The position numbers and the translations under genes were made by a program. Of a stretch of DNA of 64,000 nt, positions 16,931 through 24,094 are shown piece by piece. The first letter of the stretch is position 1. Each line of letters opens with the position of its first letter. Source of the stretch: Nonomuraea harbinensis (lineage in GTDB: Bacteria > Actinomycetota > Actinomycetes > Streptosporangiales > Streptosporangiaceae); assembly GCF_019396385.1 (NCBI RefSeq), contig NZ_JAHKRN010000042.1:1-64000 (forward strand), given 5' to 3'. The notes beneath the pieces were generated by a model. The model saw only the letters and a program-made list of their open reading frames with translations, was not told the DNA's origin and did not search any database.

Positions 16931-18151
16931 TCACCTGGACGCGAGCATGCCGTGCGGGTCGATCACGTACTTGCGCGCCGCGCCCTCGTCGAACTCGTGG
17001 TAGCCGCGCGGGGCGTCGTCCAGCGAGATCGGGGTGGCGTTGACCGCCTTGGCGATCTGCACGCGGTCATGCAGGATCGCCTGCATGAGCTGGCGGTTGT
17101 ACCGCATGACCGGGCACTGGCCGGTGACGAAACTGAGCGACTTGGCCCAGCCGAGACCGATCTGGATCGACAGCGAGCCCTGCTTGGCCGCCTCGTCCGC
17201 CGCGCCGGGGTCACCGGTCACGTAGAGTCCCGGGATGCCGAGCGCGCCACCCGCCCGGGTGACGTCCATCACCGTGTTGAGCACGGTCGCGGGCTGCTCC
17301 TTCTCCGCCTCCTTGCCGTGGCCGCGGGCCTCGAAGCCGACGGCGTCCACGGCGCAGTCCACCTCGGGCTCGCCGAGGATCTGCTCGATCTGGTCCTTCG
17401 GCTCGCCCTCGGCCACGTTGACGGTCTCGCAGCCGAAGCTCCTGGCCTGCTCCAGACGGTCCTTGTTCAGGTCGCCGACGATGACGACGGCGGCGCCGAG
17501 CAGGAACGCCGAACTCGCCGCGGCGAGCCCGACCGGTCCGGCCCCGGCGATGTAGACGGTCGAGCCCGGCCCCACCCCGGCGCTCACACAGCCGTGGAAC
17601 CCGGTCGGGAAGATGTCCGAGAGCATGGCCAGGTCGAGCATCTTCTCCATCGCCTGGTCCTTGTCCGGGAACTTCAGCAGGTTCCAGTCGGCGTACGGCA
17701 CCAGGACGTACTCCGCCTGGCCGCCCACCCAGCCGCCCATGTCGACGTAGCCGTAGGCGGAGCCGGGCCGGTCCGGGTTGACGTTCTCGCAGATGCCGGT
17801 CTTGCGTTCCTTACAGTTGCGGCAGCGGCCGCAGGAGATGTTGAACGGCACGGACACGAGGTCGCCGTTCTTGACGTACTCGACGTCGGGGCCGGTGTCG
17901 ACCACCTCGCCGGTGATCTCGTGACCGAGGATGAGGCCCGTCGGGGCCGTGGTACGGCCTCGGACCATGTGCTGGTCGCTTCCGCAGATGTTGGTCGCGA
18001 CCGACTTGAGTATCGCCGCGTGGGGCAGTTTGCGGCCCACGTTGGCCGGGTTGACGCCCGGACCGTCCTTGAGTTCGTAGTCGGGATAGTCGGTCACGCG
18101 TACCTCGACCTTGCCGGGGCCCTCGTAGGAGACTCCTCTGTTACCTGACAT
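16931..18151 (-). CDS. fdhA: Glutathione-independent formaldehyde dehydrogenase (Zn/NAD type)
   Basis: A 406-residue zinc-dependent medium-chain dehydrogenase that resembles Pseudomonas putida formaldehyde dismutase/dehydrogenase over its full length. Visible are NICGSDQHMVRGR and GHEITGEVVD (catalytic zinc), CGRCRNCKERKTGIC (four cysteines of the structural zinc lobe) and YIAGAGPVGLAAA (NAD site). It oxidises formaldehyde to formate without glutathione, using tightly bound NAD+. Start ATG 18151 follows GAGAGGG; codons upstream are not protein-like. The product formate could feed the selenocysteine formate dehydrogenase encoded 6 kb away. Note that fdhA is also the symbol used for formate dehydrogenase; here it means formaldehyde dehydrogenase. 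Confidence 0.9.
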   Translation of the reverse strand: MSGNRGVSYEGPGKVEVRVTDYPDYELKDGPGVNPANVGRKLPHAAILKSVATNICGSDQHMVRGRTTAPTGLILGHEITGEVVDTGPDVEYVKNGDLVSVPFNISCGRCRNCKERKTGICENVNPDRPGSAYGYVDMGGWVGGQAEYVLVPYADWNLLKFPDKDQAMEKMLDLAMLSDIFPTGFHGCVSAGVGPGSTVYIAGAGPVGLAAASSAFLLGAAVVIVGDLNKDRLEQARSFGCETVNVAEGEPKDQIEQILGEPEVDCAVDAVGFEARGHGKEAEKEQPATVLNTVMDVTRAGGALGIPGLYVTGDPGAADEAAKQGSLSIQIGLGWAKSLSFVTGQCPVMRYNRQLMQAILHDRVQIAKAVNATPISLDDAPRGYHEFDEGAARKYVIDPHGMLASR

Positions 18152-18200
18152 GACGTGCCCTCTCCCTTGTACGGGGTGCGAATGGCGGGTGGTCACGTGG

Positions 18201-19112
18201 TCATCGATCACCCCCGGGGCCGGGGCGGCGGCGTGGGCCGTGCGCCGGGCGGTCGCGTACCGGGTCGTCGCGAGAGCTCCGGGCCACCGGGACGTCCCGC
18301 GCGAGGTCCTCCTCGTCACCCGGCCGCCGGGTGCCGGTGATCTCCCCGGCGGTGCCCTGCTCGGCCGCCTCGGGCAGCTCGCGCGCCGGGCGCGCCACCT
18401 GGTCGTACACGAGCACGGCGAGTACGGCTCCGACGACCGGGCCGATGATGTAGACGCCGAACTCCGACCATGGCGTGTCACCGCCGAACACGCTCGTCGT
18501 CAGGTACGGGCCGAAGGTGCGGGCGGGGTTGACGGAGCCGCCCGTCATGGGGCCGATCACGAAGATCTCGCAGGCGACGGCCATGCCGATGATCCACCCC
18601 GCCCAGCCGCTCGGCGCCCGGCGGTCCACGGCCATCGCCATGATGGTGAGCATCAGCAGGAACGTGCCCATCACCTCCAGCAGGATGCCCTGCCCATAGC
18701 TCACGCCCTCGCCGAGAGCGGTGAGCCCGGTGCCCAGGTCGGCGGCCCGGCGGCCGAAGCCGCCCACGATGAGCAGACCGCCGGCGAACGCCCCGATGAG
18801 CTGCGCCACGATGTACGGTGGCACCTCCGCCCACGGGAACCTGCGGCCCGCCGCCAGCGCGAGGGTGACGGCCGGGTTGATGTGCGCGCCCGACGTGGTG
18901 CCGAAGGCGTAGATGACGAGCGCGACGACCACGGCGAACGACAACGAGATGAAGCCGAGCGCGGCGTAGGAAAGCTCACCGTTGCCCATGAGCAACGCGG
19001 CCACCACGGATCCCGGACCGAAGATCACCAGCAGCATTGTCCCGATGGCTTCCGCGACGAGCCGCCGTGGAAGGTCTCCGACCATCGCAACCCCCAGATG
19101 ACGATGGTTCAC
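18201..19112 (-). CDS. MIP family aquaporin/glycerol facilitator
   Basis: A 303-residue channel with six helices and the two half-helix motifs HINPAV (about residue 70-75) and SVNPAR (about 185-190). The C-terminal roughly 65 residues after the last helix are polar, Arg/Asp-rich and probably cytoplasmic, an unusual extension. It would conduct water, glycerol or other small neutral solutes. GTG 19112 and ATG 19085 both have a GGGGG box in front; the ATG start leaves a more typical N terminus. TATATATATT-like sequence around 19131-19140 is the likely -10 region. It lies upstream of and codirectional with the formaldehyde dehydrogenase gene (49-bp gap), so the two may be cotranscribed. Confidence 0.88.
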   Translation of the reverse strand: MNHRHLGVAMVGDLPRRLVAEAIGTMLLVIFGPGSVVAALLMGNGELSYAALGFISLSFAVVVALVIYAFGTTSGAHINPAVTLALAAGRRFPWAEVPPYIVAQLIGAFAGGLLIVGGFGRRAADLGTGLTALGEGVSYGQGILLEVMGTFLLMLTIMAMAVDRRAPSGWAGWIIGMAVACEIFVIGPMTGGSVNPARTFGPYLTTSVFGGDTPWSEFGVYIIGPVVGAVLAVLVYDQVARPARELPEAAEQGTAGEITGTRRPGDEEDLARDVPVARSSRDDPVRDRPAHGPRRRPGPGGDR

Positions 19113-19164
19113 AATCCCCCTGATTTCCCAATATATATACCCAGGTCCAGGCCCCTAAGCGGAG

Positions 19165-20970
19165 TCATCCGCAGCGGCGGCGCACCTCGTCCAGCCGCTC
19201 GGTGAGACCGGCCCTGTCGAGGTGTTCGAGCAGCGGCACGGCGACCCGGCGGGTGGTGCCGAGCGCGCGTCTGGCCTGGCTGACCGTGAACGGCTGCGGC
19301 AGCCGGCTGAGCACCTCGGCCGCCCGCCCGTCGGCTCCCGGCAGCAGCACGATCCCCTCGCCCACCCGCAGCAGGCTCCCCGCCCGCACGGCCGCCGCCA
19401 GCTCCTTCGGGCCCAGCCCCAGCTCGGCCAGCCGCCCCGCCTCCGGCGCCTGGAACGGCCGCGCCGCCAGCTCCCGCTGCACCCGCTCCACCGCCAGCGC
19501 CACGGGCCCCGGCAGCCCTGCCTGCCTCGCCACGATCCGCCCGCCGGCGAGCGTGAGCGGCGGCCCCACCAGCGCCGCGACCAGCCGCCGGTCCGGCAGC
19601 CCCAGCTCGCGCCGGGCCGCCTCGACCGGCATGGCCGGCTCCAGGGGATTGCGCTCCGCGTACCGCCGCGCCGCCTCGCCCAGCCGCCTCCGCGACTCCT
19701 CCCAGTACAGAGGATCGGCGTGCCACTCCCCCGCCACCCCGGGAACCTCGGGCGCCGCCCCCATGGCCCGCAGGTCGGCGGCCCGCAGCAGCCGATGCAC
19801 CCGCAACGCGAACGCCGCGTCGAGCCCGGCGGGCTTGTCGGGAGCCTCGGGGGCGGGCTTCGGAAGGGCCGTTTCCAGCTGGGCGGCTCGCTCTCTGCCG
19901 GCGCCCCGGCCGCGCAGGGCCCGGGGGCGCACGTCGAGGACGGCCGCCCCGGCGAGCACCCGCACCTCGGACCGGGCGCGCCCGGGGTCGCGCAGCAGCA
20001 GCACGTCGCCGAGATGCAGCGGCACCGGCCGGTCCAGGCGCAGCCGTACGAAGCGGCCGCCGAGGTGCCGCGCCTCGGCCGTCACGGCCGCCGACCCCAC
20101 GTGGACGGTCAGCCGCCGAGGCAGGCCGGGATCCTCCTGCGGCTGTTTCCCGACGGGCGCGACGCGTACGTCCACCGACTCCGTGTACGTCCACCCGCCC
20201 GGTGTGACGAGCGCCTGCCCGCGCTCGGGGAGGTCGTGCCCGCGCAGGTTGACCGCCACCCGGGCGACCCCGGACACCGTGTCCCGCGCCCGCTTCAACG
20301 ACTCCAGGCCCCTGACCCGCACCGGCTCGCCGTCGAGCAGCAGCTCGTCGCCCACCGACACCGTCCCGGCGGGCAGCGTCCCGGTCACCACCGTCCCGCT
20401 GCCGGTCACGCTGAACGTCCGGTCGATCCACAACCGGACCGCCGCCCCCGGATCCGGCCGGGGCAGCCCCGCCACCACCCGGTCCAGCGCCCGCCGCAGT
20501 TCGTCCAGCCCCTGACCGGTGCGCCCGCTCACGGCGACCGCCGCCACCCCACCGCCCGGCTTCCCGAGAGCCTCGTCCAGGCGGGCGCGGGACCGCTCGA
20601 TCGCCGGGGCCGGGTCGGCGAGATCCGAGCGGGTCACCACCAGCAGGCAGTGCCGCACCCCGAGGGCCTCCAGGGCCACCAGGTGCTCCTCCGACTGCGG
20701 CATCCACCCCTCGTCGGCCGCCACCACGAACACCACGGCCGGTACGGGCCCGACCCCCGCGAGCATCGTGCCGAGGAACCGCTCATGACCTGGCACGTCC
20801 ACGAAAGCGAGCGGCTCCCCGGATGGGAGGTTCGTCCACGCGTACCCGAGCTCGATGGTGAGGCCGCGCCGGCGTTCCTCGTCCAGCCGGTCGGGCTCCA
20901 TGCCGGTGAGTGCCCGTACCAAGGTGGACTTGCCGTGGTCGACGTGACCCGCGGTGGCCACGACGTGCAT
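19165..20970 (-). CDS. selB: Selenocysteine-specific elongation factor SelB
   Basis: A 601-residue translational GTPase. G1 is GHVDHGKST (residues 8-16), then RRGLTIELGY (G2), DVPGHERF (G3) and TRSDL (G4), followed by EF-Tu-like domains 2-3 (GSGTVVTGTLPAG, RDTVSGVARVAVNLRG). Residues about 400-600 contain the winged-helix repeats (LDAAFALRVHRLLR, PFTVSQARRALGTTRRVAVPLLE) that grip the SECIS hairpin. It delivers Sec-tRNA to UGA codons. Start ATG 20970 overlaps the selA stop (ATGA), so the two are translationally coupled. Its client is the formate dehydrogenase gene 3.1 kb upstream on the same strand. Confidence 0.95.
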   Translation of the reverse strand: MHVVATAGHVDHGKSTLVRALTGMEPDRLDEERRRGLTIELGYAWTNLPSGEPLAFVDVPGHERFLGTMLAGVGPVPAVVFVVAADEGWMPQSEEHLVALEALGVRHCLLVVTRSDLADPAPAIERSRARLDEALGKPGGGVAAVAVSGRTGQGLDELRRALDRVVAGLPRPDPGAAVRLWIDRTFSVTGSGTVVTGTLPAGTVSVGDELLLDGEPVRVRGLESLKRARDTVSGVARVAVNLRGHDLPERGQALVTPGGWTYTESVDVRVAPVGKQPQEDPGLPRRLTVHVGSAAVTAEARHLGGRFVRLRLDRPVPLHLGDVLLLRDPGRARSEVRVLAGAAVLDVRPRALRGRGAGRERAAQLETALPKPAPEAPDKPAGLDAAFALRVHRLLRAADLRAMGAAPEVPGVAGEWHADPLYWEESRRRLGEAARRYAERNPLEPAMPVEAARRELGLPDRRLVAALVGPPLTLAGGRIVARQAGLPGPVALAVERVQRELAARPFQAPEAGRLAELGLGPKELAAAVRAGSLLRVGEGIVLLPGADGRAAEVLSRLPQPFTVSQARRALGTTRRVAVPLLEHLDRAGLTERLDEVRRRCG

Positions 20971-22280
20971 CAGCCCACCACCTCCGCGACCGCCAGCACC
21001 GCGCGCGCCACGTCGTCGTCGCGTTCGGGCGGGACGGCACGCAGGTCCAGCAGCAGCTGGGCGCCCTCGATCCGGCCGACGACCGGCGGATCGCCCGTCC
21101 GCAGCGGGACGGCGAACCGTTCGGGCAGGCTCACGGCCGCGCTCGGCAGCAGCACCCCGGGGGCGCCGCCGCCGCCGACGGCGGCCTCGCTCGGCACCCC
21201 CAGGGCGTCGATCCCGGCCCTGGCCAGGCGACCGGCCAGGGCGGTGGCGCGCCTCTCCAGCACGGCCGGATCGGCGTGCAGCGCCCGCCGGACCGGCGGG
21301 ACGGGACCGCGCAGCGTCGCCTCCAGCGCGGCGAGCGTGAGCTTGTCGACCCGCAGCGCGCGGGCGAGCGGGTGCCGGCGGCAGCGTTCGACCAGGTCGC
21401 ACCGGCCCAGGAGGAGGCCCGCCTGCGGCCCGCCGAGCAGCTTGTCGCCGCTGGCCGTCACCAGGTCCGCGCCCGCCTCGATCATGGTGGTGGCGTCGGG
21501 TTCTGCGGGCAGCAGCGGCTCACGGGCCAGCAGGCCGGAGCCGATGTCCACCACGACGGGCACGCCGAGCCCGGTCAGCTCCGGCACCTCGGCCGAGCCG
21601 GTGAAGCCCTCGATCCGGAAGTTCGACGGGTGGACCTTGAGCACGAACCCCGTCGCCGGTCCCACCGCGTCGGCGTAGTCGCGGACGGAGGTGCGGTTGG
21701 TGGTGCCCACCTCGCGCAACCGCGCCCCGGTGGAGGCGAGCAGGTCGGGGATGCGGAACCCGTCGCCGATCTCGACCAGCTCGCCCCGGCTGATCACGAT
21801 CTCCCGCCCGGCGGCGAGCGCGGTGGCGACCAGGACGAGGGCGGCGGCGTTGTTGTTCACGACGTGCACGTCCTGCGCCATCGGCACCGCGCTGGCGAGC
21901 GCTGCCAGCGTGCCCCGGCCCCGCCGCGACCGGGCGCCCGTCGCCAGGTCGAACTCCACGTCGGCGGACCCGGCGGCGGCGGTCATCGCCTCGACGGCCG
22001 CCGCCGACAGCGGGGCCCGGCCGAGGTTGGTGTGGATCAGCACGCCGGTGGCGTTGACGACCGGACGCAGGCTCGCCGCGCGGGCCGGGAGCGCCTTCAC
22101 CGCCGCGTCGGCCACCTCCTCGGGGGCGATCTCGCCCTGCCGGGCCCGCTCCTGCGCCGCCGCCACCGCGGCCTTGACCACCGACCGGCCCAGCCGCCCG
22201 CCCGCCTCCACCAGGCGCGAGTCGGCGAGCACGGCGTCGGTGCGTGGCACCCGCCTGCGTCGATCCATATTCCCGAACAT
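20970..22280 (-). CDS. selA: L-seryl-tRNA(Sec) selenium transferase SelA
   Basis: A 436-residue (432 if started at ATG 22268) fold-type I PLP enzyme that converts Ser-tRNA(Sec) to Sec-tRNA(Sec) using selenophosphate. Motifs: VINATGV-type NATGVLIHTNLGRAPLS, VVNNNAAALVL, VLKVHPSNFRIEGF, and the PLP lysine in TASGDKLLGGPQAG (Lys about 280). The selenophosphate donor gene selD is not in this window. The 5' end lies within 20 nt of the selC-like locus; ATG 22268 (MDRRRRVP) avoids overlap with it and is my preferred start. Part of a selA-selB unit downstream of the formate dehydrogenase genes. Confidence 0.95.
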   Translation of the reverse strand: MFGNMDRRRRVPRTDAVLADSRLVEAGGRLGRSVVKAAVAAAQERARQGEIAPEEVADAAVKALPARAASLRPVVNATGVLIHTNLGRAPLSAAAVEAMTAAAGSADVEFDLATGARSRRGRGTLAALASAVPMAQDVHVVNNNAAALVLVATALAAGREIVISRGELVEIGDGFRIPDLLASTGARLREVGTTNRTSVRDYADAVGPATGFVLKVHPSNFRIEGFTGSAEVPELTGLGVPVVVDIGSGLLAREPLLPAEPDATTMIEAGADLVTASGDKLLGGPQAGLLLGRCDLVERCRRHPLARALRVDKLTLAALEATLRGPVPPVRRALHADPAVLERRATALAGRLARAGIDALGVPSEAAVGGGGAPGVLLPSAAVSLPERFAVPLRTGDPPVVGRIEGAQLLLDLRAVPPERDDDVARAVLAVAEVVG

Positions 22281-22283
22281 AAG

Positions 22284-22385
22284 CGGAGGCGGGCGGGAAT
22301 CGAACCCGCCGGGCCGAGGACCTCGGCCTCCTGAAAATCGGTGAGGGCCGTCCGGTGACCCGGCGCAGCCGGGCGGGATCCGGCT
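22284..22385 (-). tRNA. selC: selC-like tRNA(Sec) locus, apparently incomplete
   Basis: Between the dehydrogenase membrane-subunit gene and selA, where selC would be expected, the minus strand reads GGCGGG-TTCGATT-CCCGCC (a perfect T arm) then CCGCCTCCG (3' acceptor strand). It is preceded by GGCCGAGGTCCTCGGCC, a self-complementary block like the long variable arm of tRNA(Sec). Just upstream, CCGATTTTCA looks like the 5' half of an anticodon arm ending in UCA, but the expected AAATCGG does not follow. No 8-bp partner GGAGGCG-type acceptor strand is found at the right distance; GGAGGC occurs only immediately before the variable arm. I cannot fold a complete cloverleaf, so this is either a damaged selC or one I have mis-parsed. 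Confidence 0.45.
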
Positions 22386-23309
22386 TCAGGAGGCTTCGTC
22401 GAGGCGCCGGCGCTGGGGGACGACGGTGTACTTGGGGTCGGCGGCGGAGGCGCGGCCCGCCGCGAGGATGCCGAAGCGGGTGCACAGCGAGCCCGCCGTG
22501 AGGGCGAGGCCGGACACGGCGTTGAGTGCGCGGCTGCGTCCGGCGACCACGGCGAGCAGCCCGCCGCCGGCCGTCAGGACGCGCGCGGCGCGCATGAGCC
22601 GGCCCGCCCGTCCCACCTGGTACGGCTCCCCCAGGAACCCGAGCCGGCGCTCCATCAGGTGCCCCGCGACCGTCTCCACGCCCGCCCCGAGCGCGGCCAC
22701 GGCGCGGGCGGGACCGGCGTGGGCCGGCGGCGTGCCCAGCATCCCGGCCGCCCCGGCAGCGGCCATCGCGCTGCCCGCGAACAGGAACGGCAGCTCCCGG
22801 TACGCCTCGTGCCAGGCGGGCACGGCGGTGTCGGCGACCAGGACGGCGGTGTAGGTGGCGGTCAGCGGCCCTGTCACCGCGGTGGCCAGCAGCGCCGCGT
22901 CACCGGCGGCCGGCAGGATGCCGGTCAGGTCACCGGCCAGGGCGGCGGCCGACAGCCCGCCGTGCGCGGCGAGGATCCACGAGCCGACGCTCATCGGCGA
23001 GGTGAGCTTGAAGACGCGGAACATGTTGAGGAACCGTTCGGGCCTGCCCAGCTCGGCGGAGAGCAGCCCGGCGCCCAGGGCCGCCCCGGCCGCCGCCGCG
23101 ACGCGGGCGGTGCGGTCGAGGCGGGTCCGGCCGGTCAGCCGGGCCATCACGGCCATCGAGGACGAGACTCCCGACACACCCCCCAAATAGAGATATGTCG
23201 GCATGTGGGGTTCGTGCCAGATGGGCGGCTTGATCACCGGGCGGCCGTAGTAGGACCGGAACTCCGCCTCCGGCACCACCTCCTGCGCCACGGCCCTTTC
23301 CCGCTTCAC
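22386..23309 (-). CDS. NrfD-type membrane subunit of formate dehydrogenase
   Basis: A 307-residue integral membrane protein of the NrfD/PsrC family with about seven to nine hydrophobic helices. MPTYLYLGGVSGVSSSMAVM and LLSAELGRPERFLNMFRVFK are the conserved quinone-side segments, followed by SPMSVGSWILAAHG. It anchors the iron-sulfur and catalytic subunits and passes electrons to menaquinone. Start GTG 23309 overlaps the stop of the iron-sulfur subunit gene (GTGA), so the two are coupled; earlier codons are only in the other gene's antiframe. The length is typical. Confidence 0.9.
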   Translation of the reverse strand: MKRERAVAQEVVPEAEFRSYYGRPVIKPPIWHEPHMPTYLYLGGVSGVSSSMAVMARLTGRTRLDRTARVAAAAGAALGAGLLSAELGRPERFLNMFRVFKLTSPMSVGSWILAAHGGLSAAALAGDLTGILPAAGDAALLATAVTGPLTATYTAVLVADTAVPAWHEAYRELPFLFAGSAMAAAGAAGMLGTPPAHAGPARAVAALGAGVETVAGHLMERRLGFLGEPYQVGRAGRLMRAARVLTAGGGLLAVVAGRSRALNAVSGLALTAGSLCTRFGILAAGRASAADPKYTVVPQRRRLDEAS

Positions 23310-24094
23310 CGCCGCTCCCCCGTACGCAGGAACGCCAGAGCCACGGCGCCGGCCGCCGACAGCGCGGCCGCGCCCGCCCAGCCCCACATGGCGGGCAGGT
23401 CGCGGGTGGTCACCACCGGATCCGGCGGCAGGCCGTACACCTCGGGCTCGTCCAGCAGCAGGAAGAACGCCCCCGTCCCGCCCACCCCGTCATCGGGGCT
23501 CTCCCCGTACAGGCGGGCCCGCTCGTTCCCGTCGGCGCGCAGCCGGGCCACCCGCTGCTCGGCGCGCTCCCGCAGCTCGTCGAGCGGGCCGAACTGGATC
23601 GAGTCGGTGGGGCACGCCTTGGAACAGGCCGGTTCGAGGCCGCCGCGCTGGCGGTCGTAGCACATCGTGCACTTCCAGGCCCGCCCGTCGCCCTCCCGCC
23701 GGTCGATCACGCCGTACGGGCAGGCGGGCACGCAGTAGCCGCACCCGTTGCAGATGTCGGCCTGCACCACCACCGTGTCGAACTCGGTCCGGAACAGCGC
23801 CCCGGTCGGGCACACGTCCAGGCAGGCGGCGCGCGTGCAGTGCTTGCACACGTCGGAGGACATCAGCCACCGGTCCACGCCCTCGTCACCGCCGACGGCC
23901 ACCGGCCGTGACTGCTCGATGAACGCGACGTGCCGCCAGGTGCTCGCCCCCAGCATGCCGGTGTTGTCGTAGGAGGTGGCCTCGAAGACGAAGCCGTCGT
24001 CGGGGATCTGGTTCCACTCCTTGCAGGCCACCTCGCACGCCTTGCAGCCGATGCACACGCTCGTGTCGGTGAAGAAGCCCATCCGCTCAGCCAC
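23306..24094 (-). CDS. Iron-sulfur (4 x [4Fe-4S]) subunit of formate dehydrogenase
   Basis: A 262-residue ferredoxin-like electron-transfer subunit. Four cysteine groups are visible in order: CIGCKACEVACKEW, CKHCTRAACLDVCP, CNGCGYCVPACPYG and CTMCYDRQRGG...CSKACP, as in FdnH/FdhB proteins. One hydrophobic C-terminal helix (MWGWAGAAALSAAGAVALAFL-like) would anchor it. Start GTG 24094 follows GAGAGG by 7 nt and overlaps the catalytic gene's 3' end by 8 nt; ATG 24082 (MGFFTDTS) is the alternative. It carries electrons from the molybdenum/tungsten site to the NrfD-type subunit. Confidence 0.92.
   Translation of the reverse strand: MAERMGFFTDTSVCIGCKACEVACKEWNQIPDDGFVFEATSYDNTGMLGASTWRHVAFIEQSRPVAVGGDEGVDRWLMSSDVCKHCTRAACLDVCPTGALFRTEFDTVVVQADICNGCGYCVPACPYGVIDRREGDGRAWKCTMCYDRQRGGLEPACSKACPTDSIQFGPLDELRERAEQRVARLRADGNERARLYGESPDDGVGGTGAFFLLLDEPEVYGLPPDPVVTTRDLPAMWGWAGAAALSAAGAVALAFLRTGERR

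Noticed and set aside
22284..22385. tRNA on the plus strand (for example Phe-like CTGAAAA loop)
   Set aside because: The T-arm sequence TTCGATT is readable only on the minus strand, and no plus-strand stems close around CTGAAAA.
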